Positions 8,483 through 16,501 of a DNA stretch of 64,000 bases are shown in pieces. The notes beneath the pieces are model-generated. The model was not told the origin of the DNA. It saw nothing but the letters and a program-made list of their open reading frames with translations, and did no database searches. Position 1 is the first letter of the stretch, and each line of letters opens with the position of its first letter. The stretch is from contig JADMKP010000010.1 in NCBI GenBank assembly GCA_015478775.1, positions 174,593-238,592 of the forward strand, written 5' to 3'. The DNA comes from Fermentimonas sp. (GTDB lineage Bacteria; Bacteroidota; Bacteroidia; Bacteroidales; Dysgonomonadaceae). Made by a program: the position numbers and the translations under genes.

Positions 8483-8601
8483 TGAAAATTAATATTCATT
8501 GTGTGTTTAGCCAATCAATTATATAGTCAATTTGGAGCGAAGCGACATTAGCGAAAATGAGACATAATTTTAATCCTTGTCGCAATAAAAAATTATTTAT
8601 T

Positions 8602-8787
8602 ATGAAACAGTTAAGTAAAATTAAACTGCAAAACTCTATTTTATTAGAGGAACAGGAAATGAAGCGTATTTATGGAGGAAGTGGTTATTCGTGGTGTTGT
8701 ATTCAAGGCGAATGCGTCGGTCCGTTGATAAGCTGTACTAGTGACTATTGTGAAAAGCATTACGGAAGCGGTGCTTATTGCGATTAA
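8602..8787 (+). CDS. six-cysteine double-glycine peptide precursor (putative disulfide-stabilised bacteriocin)
   Basis: 61 residues from the ATG at 8602; an in-frame ATG at 8557 would add 15 residues that do not fit the leader pattern. The leader MKQLSKIKLQNSILLEEQEM is followed by KRIYGG, with cleavage expected after Gly26, as in GG-Bacteroidales precursors (TIGR04149-like). The core of about 35 residues has Cys at 32, 33, 38, 45, 50 and 60, many Gly and aromatic residues, and little charge. Six cysteines could form three disulfides, which fits the VKOR/thioredoxin fusion encoded at 3026. Bacteroidetocins also use double-glycine leaders, but no sequence match is claimed. No radical-SAM maturase or ABC exporter is present in the window. 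A hairpin terminator follows at 8806. Confidence 0.8.
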   Translation: MKQLSKIKLQNSILLEEQEMKRIYGGSGYSWCCIQGECVGPLISCTSDYCEKHYGSGAYCD

Positions 8788-8805
8788 CAATGACATTATT
8801 TACAA

Positions 8806-8847
8806 AGTTCCCTGAATCTCTCTTTAAGGTTTTTCAGGGAACTATTT
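8806..8847 (+). terminator. hairpin terminator after the six-Cys peptide gene
   Basis: AGTTCCCTGAA (8806-8816) pairs with TTCAGGGAACT (8833-8843), followed by a short T-rich stretch (ATTTT). It lies 18 nt after the peptide stop codon and before the second GLPGLI gene, so it may raise peptide mRNA relative to the downstream gene. Confidence 0.7.
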
Positions 8848-8872
8848 TAAATCACTATAAATCATATAAGAT

Positions 8873-9790
8873 ATGAATACAATCATAAAAAAGGTTGCAG
8901 TACTGCTTTTCACTATCACATTATGTGTTTTAAATGTGTTATCACAAACAGATGAGGAAACAGTAAGAATTAAAATTGGAGGCATCTCAATAAATAGTGA
9001 AAACCACCAAGTACTTGATACATGTCAAATTGGGGTATATTATAATTATACATACCCACAAAAAAGTGAATCTATAATAGAAAAAAGATCTGACACATTA
9101 TTTCTGGCTATAGGTAAGAATGTATCTGTCTTTTTAGATCCGTTATACAAAGAAAAATTAGAGATTGACAGAAAAGCTAGATTTGCCCGCTCTCGCAAAG
9201 CTAAACTGATAAATAATGAATACAGTAATATTAATGATATCCTTGAAGTGATTAATATTAATAGCGATTATAAAGAAGATGACCCAGGTGACCCGGTTCA
9301 AATATATAAAAACCGAAATGCCTTATTGGTTTCATCTATTTATAATTCATATGTTGACAATATACAATGTGATCAGATGATTAATCAAATGCATGAATGG
9401 GAGATTATTGAAGAAACTGATACTATTATGGGATATTTATGTCAGAAAGCTAAAATTAATTATTCCGGGAGGAATTATACTGCATGGTTTGCAAAAGATA
9501 TTGCGGTAAATGATGGTCCTTGGAAATTCTGGGGACTACCGGGTTTGATTTTAAAGTGTTCGGACGACGATGGGTTATTTGAATGGGTTGCTATTGGCAT
9601 TTCAAACTTAAATGCTGACATAGTAAAAGATAAAGTTGTTTATGAAAAAATCCATATAAAAGGTTTTAACAATTTTGTTAAAAGAATGACAAATGAAATT
9701 ATAGTGAGTTTTTATAACAACGATGTTTTATACATGACAAATAAAGAAAGAGAATATGAAAGAGTTCCCATAGAGATAATATATGATTAA
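8873..9790 (+). CDS. GLPGLI family protein (copy 2)
   Basis: 305 residues with a signal peptide (about 1-24, ending NVLSQ). The family signature is GPWKFWGLPGLILKC (about residues 219-233), followed by GLFEWVAIGI. It is a paralogue of the 4444-5376 product; both share the GYLCxKA and YTAWFxxDI segments just before the signature. It follows the six-Cys peptide and its terminator by 85 nt. Having one GLPGLI gene on each side of the outer-membrane protein and peptide suggests both belong to the same system. Exported; molecular function unknown for the family. Confidence 0.88.
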   Translation: MNTIIKKVAVLLFTITLCVLNVLSQTDEETVRIKIGGISINSENHQVLDTCQIGVYYNYTYPQKSESIIEKRSDTLFLAIGKNVSVFLDPLYKEKLEIDRKARFARSRKAKLINNEYSNINDILEVININSDYKEDDPGDPVQIYKNRNALLVSSIYNSYVDNIQCDQMINQMHEWEIIEETDTIMGYLCQKAKINYSGRNYTAWFAKDIAVNDGPWKFWGLPGLILKCSDDDGLFEWVAIGISNLNADIVKDKVVYEKIHIKGFNNFVKRMTNEIIVSFYNNDVLYMTNKEREYERVPIEIIYD

Positions 9791-10083
9791 TACTATGATT
9801 AATTATATATGGTGGTGGTTTGGCTAATTGGATGGGGTATAGAATATCTCATCCAAAATGGATTTGTAGAGGGTGATAATGTAAATGTTTGCGAAGAGAA
9901 TGATCAGAAGATAATGAGAACCGATATTCGAAAAATTATAGTTTATTAGAAGAAAACTATAATTTGCCAACATATGAATTCACTTGGTTTAAAAAATGCA
10001 TTGGCAGACATTCTGGTTATATTTGTACTTAAAGATAGAAAGTATCATAATTCGCTGTTTTCATAAAAGATAAAAATTATAAA
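9791..10083 (+). other. decayed gap with coding-like scraps
   Basis: No intact gene is seen. A 46-residue frame at 9809-9949 (WLIGWGIEYLIQNGFVEGDN ... MRTDIRKIIVY) and an unstarted frame ending at about 10030 (EENYNLPTYEFTWFKKCIGR) both look like coding fragments but match nothing recognised. TATATTTG at 10018-10025 is a possible -7 box for the pseudogene at 10084. Confidence 0.4.
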
Positions 10084-11774
10084 ATGAAAATAATCAACCT
10101 TATAAATATCTGTCTTGCTTTCCTGCTTATCTCTTCAGGCGCTTTTTTACAAACTGTATCTGCTGACTCAATAAGGAGTTACTTCTACACACAGAGCAAT
10201 GTTTTTCCTCAGGAAAAGATATATGCTCATACGGACAGATCTGACTACTTTATAAATGAAACCATCTGGTTCAGGGCATATTTAGTAAATGCACAAACCC
10301 ATATTTCTGATCCGAAGAGCAACTTTGTTTACGCAGAGCTGATTAATCCTGCAGGTGAAGTTGCAAACCGTGTGAAGGTGAAGAAACTGGACAACGTGTT
10401 TGCAGGGTATATGCTTCTTAATGAAGATCTGCCATCAGGAAATTATCAGCTAAGGTTTTATACCTTATACATGACAAACATGAGTGAGAACTATTTCTGG
10501 AGTTGTTGTAAATGCATCGGGTGATACATTAAATACATTCCGATCAACTCATCTTGGCATGGGTATCATTACCATGAATATCAGCAGCATGGAGCCGCTT
10601 TATGCTGTTTGCAGTAATTCTGAAGGGTTGGAGAAAAGAGTTCAGCTTCCTGCAATTGAAGATGGGAAACCATCATTCAGAGCAGACTGGAGAAACAATA
10701 ACATGCTGGTTTCGATAAATAAGCCTAAGGGCTATATCATATCAGAAAAGCAATACCTGCTACTGCATTGCAGAGGCGAGATTATTTATAGCGAGCCGTG
10801 GGAAAGTGAAAGTGCGATTGTCGGTCTCCCCGGCAATAATCTCCCCTGAGGAGTATTGCATATAATGCTTTTGGATGAAGAGCTTAATCCGGTTAGTGAA
10901 AGACTGGTATTAAATATTAATGAGCTTGATGTTACAACAATCGAGATTATGACAAACAATAGCAGTTTTGGTCTCAGAGAGCGTGTGGGTGTAACCGTAA
11001 CTGCAAGTGATGCATCAGGTCAGCCGCTAAGTGACAGTTTCTCCGTTTCAGTTACCGATAATGAGATTGTAACATACGATAATTCAGTTAATATTCTTTC
11101 TACTCTGCTTTTAACTTCAGACCTTCAGTGATATATCAAGTCTCCTGCCTCCTTTCCAGATAGTACGCGTTTTATTGTTCAGGGTAACACCCCTAAGGGA
11201 GGTGCTGGTGATAAAATAGAAGTTACAGATATGCAGGCACCAGAGAGCAGTTTTACCCCTTTTGGCAGATCCACACATTGGGCAACGAGTTCGTTTTCGA
11301 AAAAAGTGACAGCTAAAGAAATAGAAGTGCTTCGTCCGTCAAGTATGCTTGAACTGCTTATATTGACACCCGGATTGGGGATCATGGGTGGTCAGGTTTA
11401 TATTTCAAGATATTCAGGGTGTTGACATACTCTCAGGTGGTGTTGGAGGATTTGGATATGCAGTGCCGATTGCAAAAAACAGATACTGGGTTGATTGGTT
11501 TTGGTGTACACAGTTTATCGTGGTTTACAAAAAGTTCTTTCAAAAAATTCTTGATTACGAATTTAAAGACACAGATACAGCTGATGGGGTTATATCGATG
11601 TTGTCAAATAATTTAATGACACTTTATCCTTTTATTTCTAAGCAAAAAAAATCATTATCAATGCCCTATTATATCTTATTAGTCAGAACTAAAAAGATGA
11701 GAGAAGAAGATGTATTGAGTCGAAATATTGTGATGTATAAAATGCAATATTATTTTATTTATTATGATGATTAG
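10084..11774 (+). pseudogene. MG2 / TonB-plug-containing outer-membrane protein, decayed
   Basis: The start is normal: signal peptide, then FPQEKIYAHTDRSDYFINET and IWFRAYLVNAQTH, an MG2-type domain, until the frame breaks at about 10500. Later pieces follow the usual order of this family in other frames. Examples are HLGMGIITMNIS with AVCSNSEGLEKRVQLP (10484-10849), MLLDEELNPVSERL ... SVSVTDNEIV ... NILSTLLLTSDLQ (10856-11131), FPDSTRFIVQGNTPKG (about 11150-11200) and KEIEVLRPSSMLELLILTPG (about 11310-11370), the start of a plug domain. Stops, frameshifts and missing blocks show at least two internal deletions. No barrel can be recognised after about 11430; the frame to 11774 is obscure. Intact members have about 800-950 residues. 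Confidence 0.78.
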
Positions 11775-11794
11775 TAAGAAAAACTAATTTTTTC

Positions 11795-11802
11795 TATCTT
11801 TG
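11795..11802 (+). promoter_or_regulatory. -7 promoter box for carA
   Basis: TATCTTTG is a perfect TAnnTTTG match. It lies 66 nt before the proposed carA ATG at 11869, so the TTG at 11800 cannot be the start of translation. Confidence 0.55.
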
Positions 11803-11868
11803 TGTCCTAATATCATAGGGTATCAAATCAAATTAATATTACACTCACTTATGCAGAGAGTTTTACCG

Positions 11869-13014
11869 ATGCGATTGATCTTAGAAAACGGAATGGTTTT
11901 TAAAGGACAATCATTTGGAGCCGAAAGGCCATCATCGGGAGAGGTTGTTTTCAGTACTGCAATGGCAGGTTATCCCGAAAGCTTAACAGACCCCTCCTTT
12001 AAAGGACAAATTTTATTATTAACATATCCAATAATCGGAAATTACGGAGTTCCTGCTAATAGCGAGACAAACGGAATTTCCGATTTTTTTGAATCCAACC
12101 GCATACATGCATCCGGGTTGGTTGTACAAGACTATACACCACAATATTCTCATTGGAATGCTGTGGGGAGCTTGGGCAACTGGCTAAAAGATGAAAATGT
12201 ACCCGGGATTTTTGGTATAGATACACGTAAACTAACAAAGATTATCAGGGAGAACGGGTCGTTATTGGGTAAAATAGTAATAGACCTAGATTCAAATGGT
12301 AGTGAGGTTGATAATCTTTATGATCAATTTCACGATAATTTACATGATGATAACGGTAATAAACATGGTAATGAACCTAGTAATGTAGATTTTTATAATC
12401 CAGATAATTACAACCTTGTGGCAGAGGTTAGCTGCAATGAGGTTGTAGAATATGGTAACGGCGATAAAAAGGTTGTACTAGTAGATTGCGGTACAAAGCT
12501 CAATATTATCCGTGAATTGGTGAAAGAGGGATTAAAAGTTGTGAGAGTACCTTGGGATTATGATTTTAACACTATAGAATATGATGGGGTAGTGATATCA
12601 AATGGCCCTGGGAATCCTGAATATTGTGGTATAACTGTTGATAACATACGTCAGGCAATGCAAAAAGATCGCCCCATTTTTGGAATTTGTATGGGCAATC
12701 AGCTCTTGGCCAAAGCAGCCGGAGCTTCCACATATAAATTAAGATACGGACATCGCAGCCACAATCAACCAGTGCGCAGGGTAGGTAGTAACCAATGTTT
12801 TATCACCTCCCAAAACCATGGATATGCTGTAGATGAAACTCAATTGGGAAGCGACTGGGAACCGTGGTTTGTGAATATGAACGATGCAACAAATGAAGGA
12901 ATAAAACATAAAACAAAACCCTTTTACTCGGTTCAGTTTCACCCCGAGGCAGCAGGAGGACCCACTGATACTCGTTTTTTCTTTGAGGAGTTTGCTAAAT
13001 TAGTAAAAGAGTAA
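11869..13014 (+). CDS. carA: carbamoyl-phosphate synthase small (glutaminase) subunit
   Basis: Supplies ammonia from glutamine to the large subunit for pyrimidine and arginine synthesis. From the ATG at 11869 (MRLILENGMVFKGQSFGAE) it has 381 residues, the usual size; an ATG at 11851 is also possible. The N-terminal CPSase domain has the GEVVFSTAMAGYPESLTDPS signature. The C-terminal class I glutaminase domain has nucleophile Cys274 in FGICMGNQLLA and catalytic His358 and Glu360 in QFHPEA. An Asn/Asp-rich stretch at about 143-180 is longer and less complex than its surroundings. A -7 box lies upstream and carB1 follows after a 218-nt gap with a repeat array. Confidence 0.96.
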   Translation: MRLILENGMVFKGQSFGAERPSSGEVVFSTAMAGYPESLTDPSFKGQILLLTYPIIGNYGVPANSETNGISDFFESNRIHASGLVVQDYTPQYSHWNAVGSLGNWLKDENVPGIFGIDTRKLTKIIRENGSLLGKIVIDLDSNGSEVDNLYDQFHDNLHDDNGNKHGNEPSNVDFYNPDNYNLVAEVSCNEVVEYGNGDKKVVLVDCGTKLNIIRELVKEGLKVVRVPWDYDFNTIEYDGVVISNGPGNPEYCGITVDNIRQAMQKDRPIFGICMGNQLLAKAAGASTYKLRYGHRSHNQPVRRVGSNQCFITSQNHGYAVDETQLGSDWEPWFVNMNDATNEGIKHKTKPFYSVQFHPEAAGGPTDTRFFFEEFAKLVKE

Positions 13015-13066
13015 AGCTTCCTCGTTACAAATGAAAACAAATTAATAATTGGTTTACTATTTTATT

Positions 13067-13158
13067 AAACAACAGTCTCATAATACATAAAACAACAGTT
13101 TTATGATTTATAGAATAAATGATTTACAATTAGTTAAACAAATAGTTTACAATTATTA
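13067..13158 (+). repeat. 23-bp tandem repeat array, four degenerate units
   Basis: Units start at 13067, 13090, 13113 and 13136, each exactly 23 bp. Units 1 and 2 start AAACAACAGT and unit 4 starts AAACAAATAG, followed by AT-rich sequence with a TTA-rich end; unit 3 is the most diverged. A further AAACAAGTAGT occurs at 13177, out of phase. The array fills the gap between carA and carB1 and ends 75 nt before the carB1 ATG. There are no unique spacers, so this is not CRISPR. It resembles the array at 26366-26474. Confidence 0.7.
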
Positions 13159-13232
13159 TTTGGTTCAAAATATATAAAACAAGTAGTCAATGAATTGTAA
13201 CTGATTCACTATTTAATAATAAGATGCGAATG

Positions 13233-16200
13233 ATGGATAAAAACATAAAGAAAGTACTAGTTCTCGGTTCAGGTGCATTAAAAATTGGCGAAGCAGGAGA
13301 GTTTGACTACTCAGGTTCACAAGCACTTAAGGCGTTGAGAGAAGAAAACGTGGAGACAGTACTTATAAATCCTAATATAGCAACAGTGCAAACCTCTGAA
13401 GGGGTTGCAGATAAGATATATTTTTTGCCTGTTACACCATATTTTGTAGAAAAAGTAATTGCACGCGAGAAGCCCGACGGTATATTATTGGCTTTTGGCG
13501 GACAAACAGCTCTTAATTGTGGAGTTCAATTATATGAACAAGGCATCTTAGAAAAATACAATGTACAAGTACTTGGTACGCCCGTTAGAGCTATAATGGA
13601 TACCGAGGACAGGGAGCTTTTTGTAAAGAAGCTTGACCAGATTGATGTTAAAACAATAAGTAGTGTTGCAGTATCAGATACTAAAGGTGCATTAAAAGCA
13701 GCAAAAGAACTTGGATATCCGGTGATAGTTAGAGCTGCATATGCCCTAGGAGGCTTGGGTTCTGGCTTTTGCGATAATGATACAGAACTAAAAGAACTAA
13801 CAGAAAAAGCTTTCAATTATTCTAGTCAGCTATTAATTGAAAAATCACTTAAAGGATGGAAAGAGGTTGAGTATGAGGTTGTGCGTGATAAATACGACAA
13901 CTGCATTACTGTTTGTAATATGGAAAACCTCGATCCACTTGGTATTCACACAGGCGAGAGTATTGTTGTGGCTCCTTCCCAAACACTTACAAACTCAGAA
14001 TATCATAGGTTGCGAGAACTTGCAATTAAAATTGTTAGGCATATTGGTATTGTAGGCGAGTGCAATGTGCAATATGCGCTACACCCCGAATCGGAAGATT
14101 ATAGAGTGATAGAAGTAAATGCAAGGCTTAGCAGATCATCTGCACTGGCTTCAAAAGCAACTGGCTACCCCTTGGCGTTTGTTGCAGCAAAGCTTGGATT
14201 GGGTTTCGGGTTGTTTGATCTTAAAAACTCTGTAACAAAAACCACCACTGCATTTTTTGAACCTGCGCTCGATTATGTGGTTGTTAAGATTCCTCGCTGG
14301 GATTTGGGTAAATTTAGCGGTGTATCAAAGCAAATTGGTTCAAGTATGAAGTCCGTGGGCGAGATTATGTCGATAGGTAGAACTTTTGAAGAAGCAATTC
14401 AAAAAGGCCTGCGCATGATTGGCGTTGGGATGCACGGATTTGTAGAAAATAAAGAGCTGAAGATTGATGATATAGATAAAGAACTGAAAGAGCCAACCGA
14501 CCAACGAATATTTGTGGTAAGTAAGGCTTTTAGACAAGGCTATACAGTAGACCAAATACACGATCTTACACGAATAGACCGCTGGTTTTTATATAAACTC
14601 AGAAATATCGTTGACACTGCTGAGTTGCTAGAGAAGTTTAATCATAAAGAAATGGATCCTAAAAGCTTCAATTCATTATTAAGATTAGCAAAGCAGCAGG
14701 GCTTCTCAGATTTTCAAATAGCCCGTGCATTATACAAAGATAAGGCCAATGAGAGCAGTTCGCTTGCAATTCGCAATTACAGAAAGGATAACGGCATAAC
14801 ACCCGTTGTTAAGCAAATAGACACACTTGCGGCGGAGTATCCAGCACATACTAACTATCTGTACCTTACATATAACGGTGAAGAAAATGATGTTGAATAT
14901 ACGGGCGATCACAATTCGGTGATAGTGATAGGCTCAGGTGCATACAGAATTGGCTCGTCGGTTGAGTTCGACTGGTGCTCTGTAAACGCTTTAAACACAG
15001 TTCGCAAGGAGGGTTACAGGGCTGTAATGATAAATTATAATCCCGAAACAGTATCAACAGATTATGATATGTGCGACAGGCTCTATTTCGATGAGCTTTC
15101 GCATGAGAGGGTGTTAGATATTATCGATCTTGAGAATCCGCATGGAGTAATACTTTCTGTTGGAGGACAAATACCTAATAATCTAGCCATTAAACTAGAT
15201 AATGCAGGTGTTAATATATTGGGCACATCGGCAAAAGATATTGATAATGCAGAAGATAGGCATAAGTTTTCGTCCATGCTCGACAGGATGAAAATTGATC
15301 AGCCCAAATGGAAAGAGCTAACCACACTCAACGATATATATAAGTTTGTAGAAGAGGTAGGTTTTCCGCTATTGGTACGCCCATCATACGTTTTATCGGG
15401 TGCAGCAATGAATGTGTGCTCAAATAATAGTGAGCTGGAGCGCTTTCTAACACTGGCAACTGAGGTTTCGAGCAAATACCCGGTTGTGGTGTCAGAATTT
15501 ATAGAAGATGCCAAGGAAATAGAGATGGATGCGGTTGCCCAAAACGGAGAACTTATTGTTTATGCCATCTCAGAGCATGTGGAGTTTGCAGGGGTGCACT
15601 CGGGCGATGCAACAATTTTATTTCCTGCACAAAAGATTTATGTTCAAACTGTTAGAAGAATAAAACGGATAACAAGGGAGATTGCCAAAGCGTTGAATAT
15701 AACGGGTCCGTTTAATATTCAATTCCTTGCAAAAGACAATGATATAAAGGTAATTGAGTGCAATCTGAGAGCTTCAAGATCGCAACCCTTCGTTTCTAAG
15801 GTGTTAAAAATTAACTTTATAGAGCTGGCAACTAAAGTAATGCTTAACATAGATGTGGATAAACCCGAGAAGTCTGCCTTCGATTTGGATTATGTAGGAA
15901 TAAAGGCTCCGCAGTTTTCATTTACAAGATTGCAGAAAGCCGACCCCGTGCTTGGGGTGGACATGGCTTCGACGGGAGAAGTAGGGGCTATTGGTGCGCA
16001 TTTTGATGATGCACTTCTAACTTCAATGTTGTCGGTGGGTTATCGCATTCCAAAAAAGAATATAATGGTTTCGTCGGGAGGCACCAAATCTAAAGTAGAT
16101 TTACTGGATGCTTGCAGGCTTTTAAAGAAAAATGGATTTGACATTTTTGCTACAGGCGGAACTCAAAAATTTTTGGAAGAGAACGGAGTTGAGAGTACCT

Positions 16201-16457
16201 TTGTAGCATGGCCCGACGATTTAGATGCTTCTTTAAGAGTTAATGATATGATTTCTGAAAAGAAGTTCGATCTTATCATTAACATCCCCAAGAACTTAAC
16301 CGAGAGGGAGCTTACAAATGGATATAGAATTAGAAGGGGTGCAATAGATTATAATATTCCTCTTATAACCAATGCCAGATTAGCGAGTGCTTTTATTAAG
16401 GCATTTTGTAGAATAACGCAGAATGATATTGAGATAAAGCATTGGGCTGAGTACTAG
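13233..16457 (+). CDS. carB: carbamoyl-phosphate synthase large subunit, copy 1
   Basis: Makes carbamoyl phosphate from bicarbonate, ammonia and two ATP. About 1074 residues from MDKNIKKVLVLGSGALKIGE (ATG at 13233; the upstream in-frame ATG at 13224 adds three residues). It shows the expected order: two homologous CPSase/ATP-grasp halves (GEFDYSGSQALKALREE at the start; IGSGAYRIGSSVEFDWCSVN at about residue 568), the oligomerisation region between them, and a C-terminal MGS-like regulatory domain (FDIFATGGTQKFLEENGV, ending in IDYNIPLITNARLASAF). ATP-grasp signatures EVNARLSRSSALASKATGYP and ECNLRASRSQPFVSKV are intact. A second full copy starts 44 nt downstream. Confidence 0.96.
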   Translation: MDKNIKKVLVLGSGALKIGEAGEFDYSGSQALKALREENVETVLINPNIATVQTSEGVADKIYFLPVTPYFVEKVIAREKPDGILLAFGGQTALNCGVQLYEQGILEKYNVQVLGTPVRAIMDTEDRELFVKKLDQIDVKTISSVAVSDTKGALKAAKELGYPVIVRAAYALGGLGSGFCDNDTELKELTEKAFNYSSQLLIEKSLKGWKEVEYEVVRDKYDNCITVCNMENLDPLGIHTGESIVVAPSQTLTNSEYHRLRELAIKIVRHIGIVGECNVQYALHPESEDYRVIEVNARLSRSSALASKATGYPLAFVAAKLGLGFGLFDLKNSVTKTTTAFFEPALDYVVVKIPRWDLGKFSGVSKQIGSSMKSVGEIMSIGRTFEEAIQKGLRMIGVGMHGFVENKELKIDDIDKELKEPTDQRIFVVSKAFRQGYTVDQIHDLTRIDRWFLYKLRNIVDTAELLEKFNHKEMDPKSFNSLLRLAKQQGFSDFQIARALYKDKANESSSLAIRNYRKDNGITPVVKQIDTLAAEYPAHTNYLYLTYNGEENDVEYTGDHNSVIVIGSGAYRIGSSVEFDWCSVNALNTVRKEGYRAVMINYNPETVSTDYDMCDRLYFDELSHERVLDIIDLENPHGVILSVGGQIPNNLAIKLDNAGVNILGTSAKDIDNAEDRHKFSSMLDRMKIDQPKWKELTTLNDIYKFVEEVGFPLLVRPSYVLSGAAMNVCSNNSELERFLTLATEVSSKYPVVVSEFIEDAKEIEMDAVAQNGELIVYAISEHVEFAGVHSGDATILFPAQKIYVQTVRRIKRITREIAKALNITGPFNIQFLAKDNDIKVIECNLRASRSQPFVSKVLKINFIELATKVMLNIDVDKPEKSAFDLDYVGIKAPQFSFTRLQKADPVLGVDMASTGEVGAIGAHFDDALLTSMLSVGYRIPKKNIMVSSGGTKSKVDLLDACRLLKKNGFDIFATGGTQKFLEENGVESTFVAWPDDLDASLRVNDMISEKKFDLIINIPKNLTERELTNGYRIRRGAIDYNIPLITNARLASAFIKAFCRITQNDIEIKHWAEY

Positions 16458-16501
16458 TAAATTATAATAGAAAATCAAAACGGTAATATATAGATAAATA
16501 A

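Noticed and set aside
11800-11868. Upstream start of carA at TTG 11800
   Set aside because: It lies inside a perfect -7 promoter box, and the extra residues do not resemble CarA N-termini.
13067-13158. Possible CRISPR array
   Set aside because: Units are adjacent 23-bp degenerate copies with no unique spacers and no cas genes; the same holds for the array at 26366-26474.
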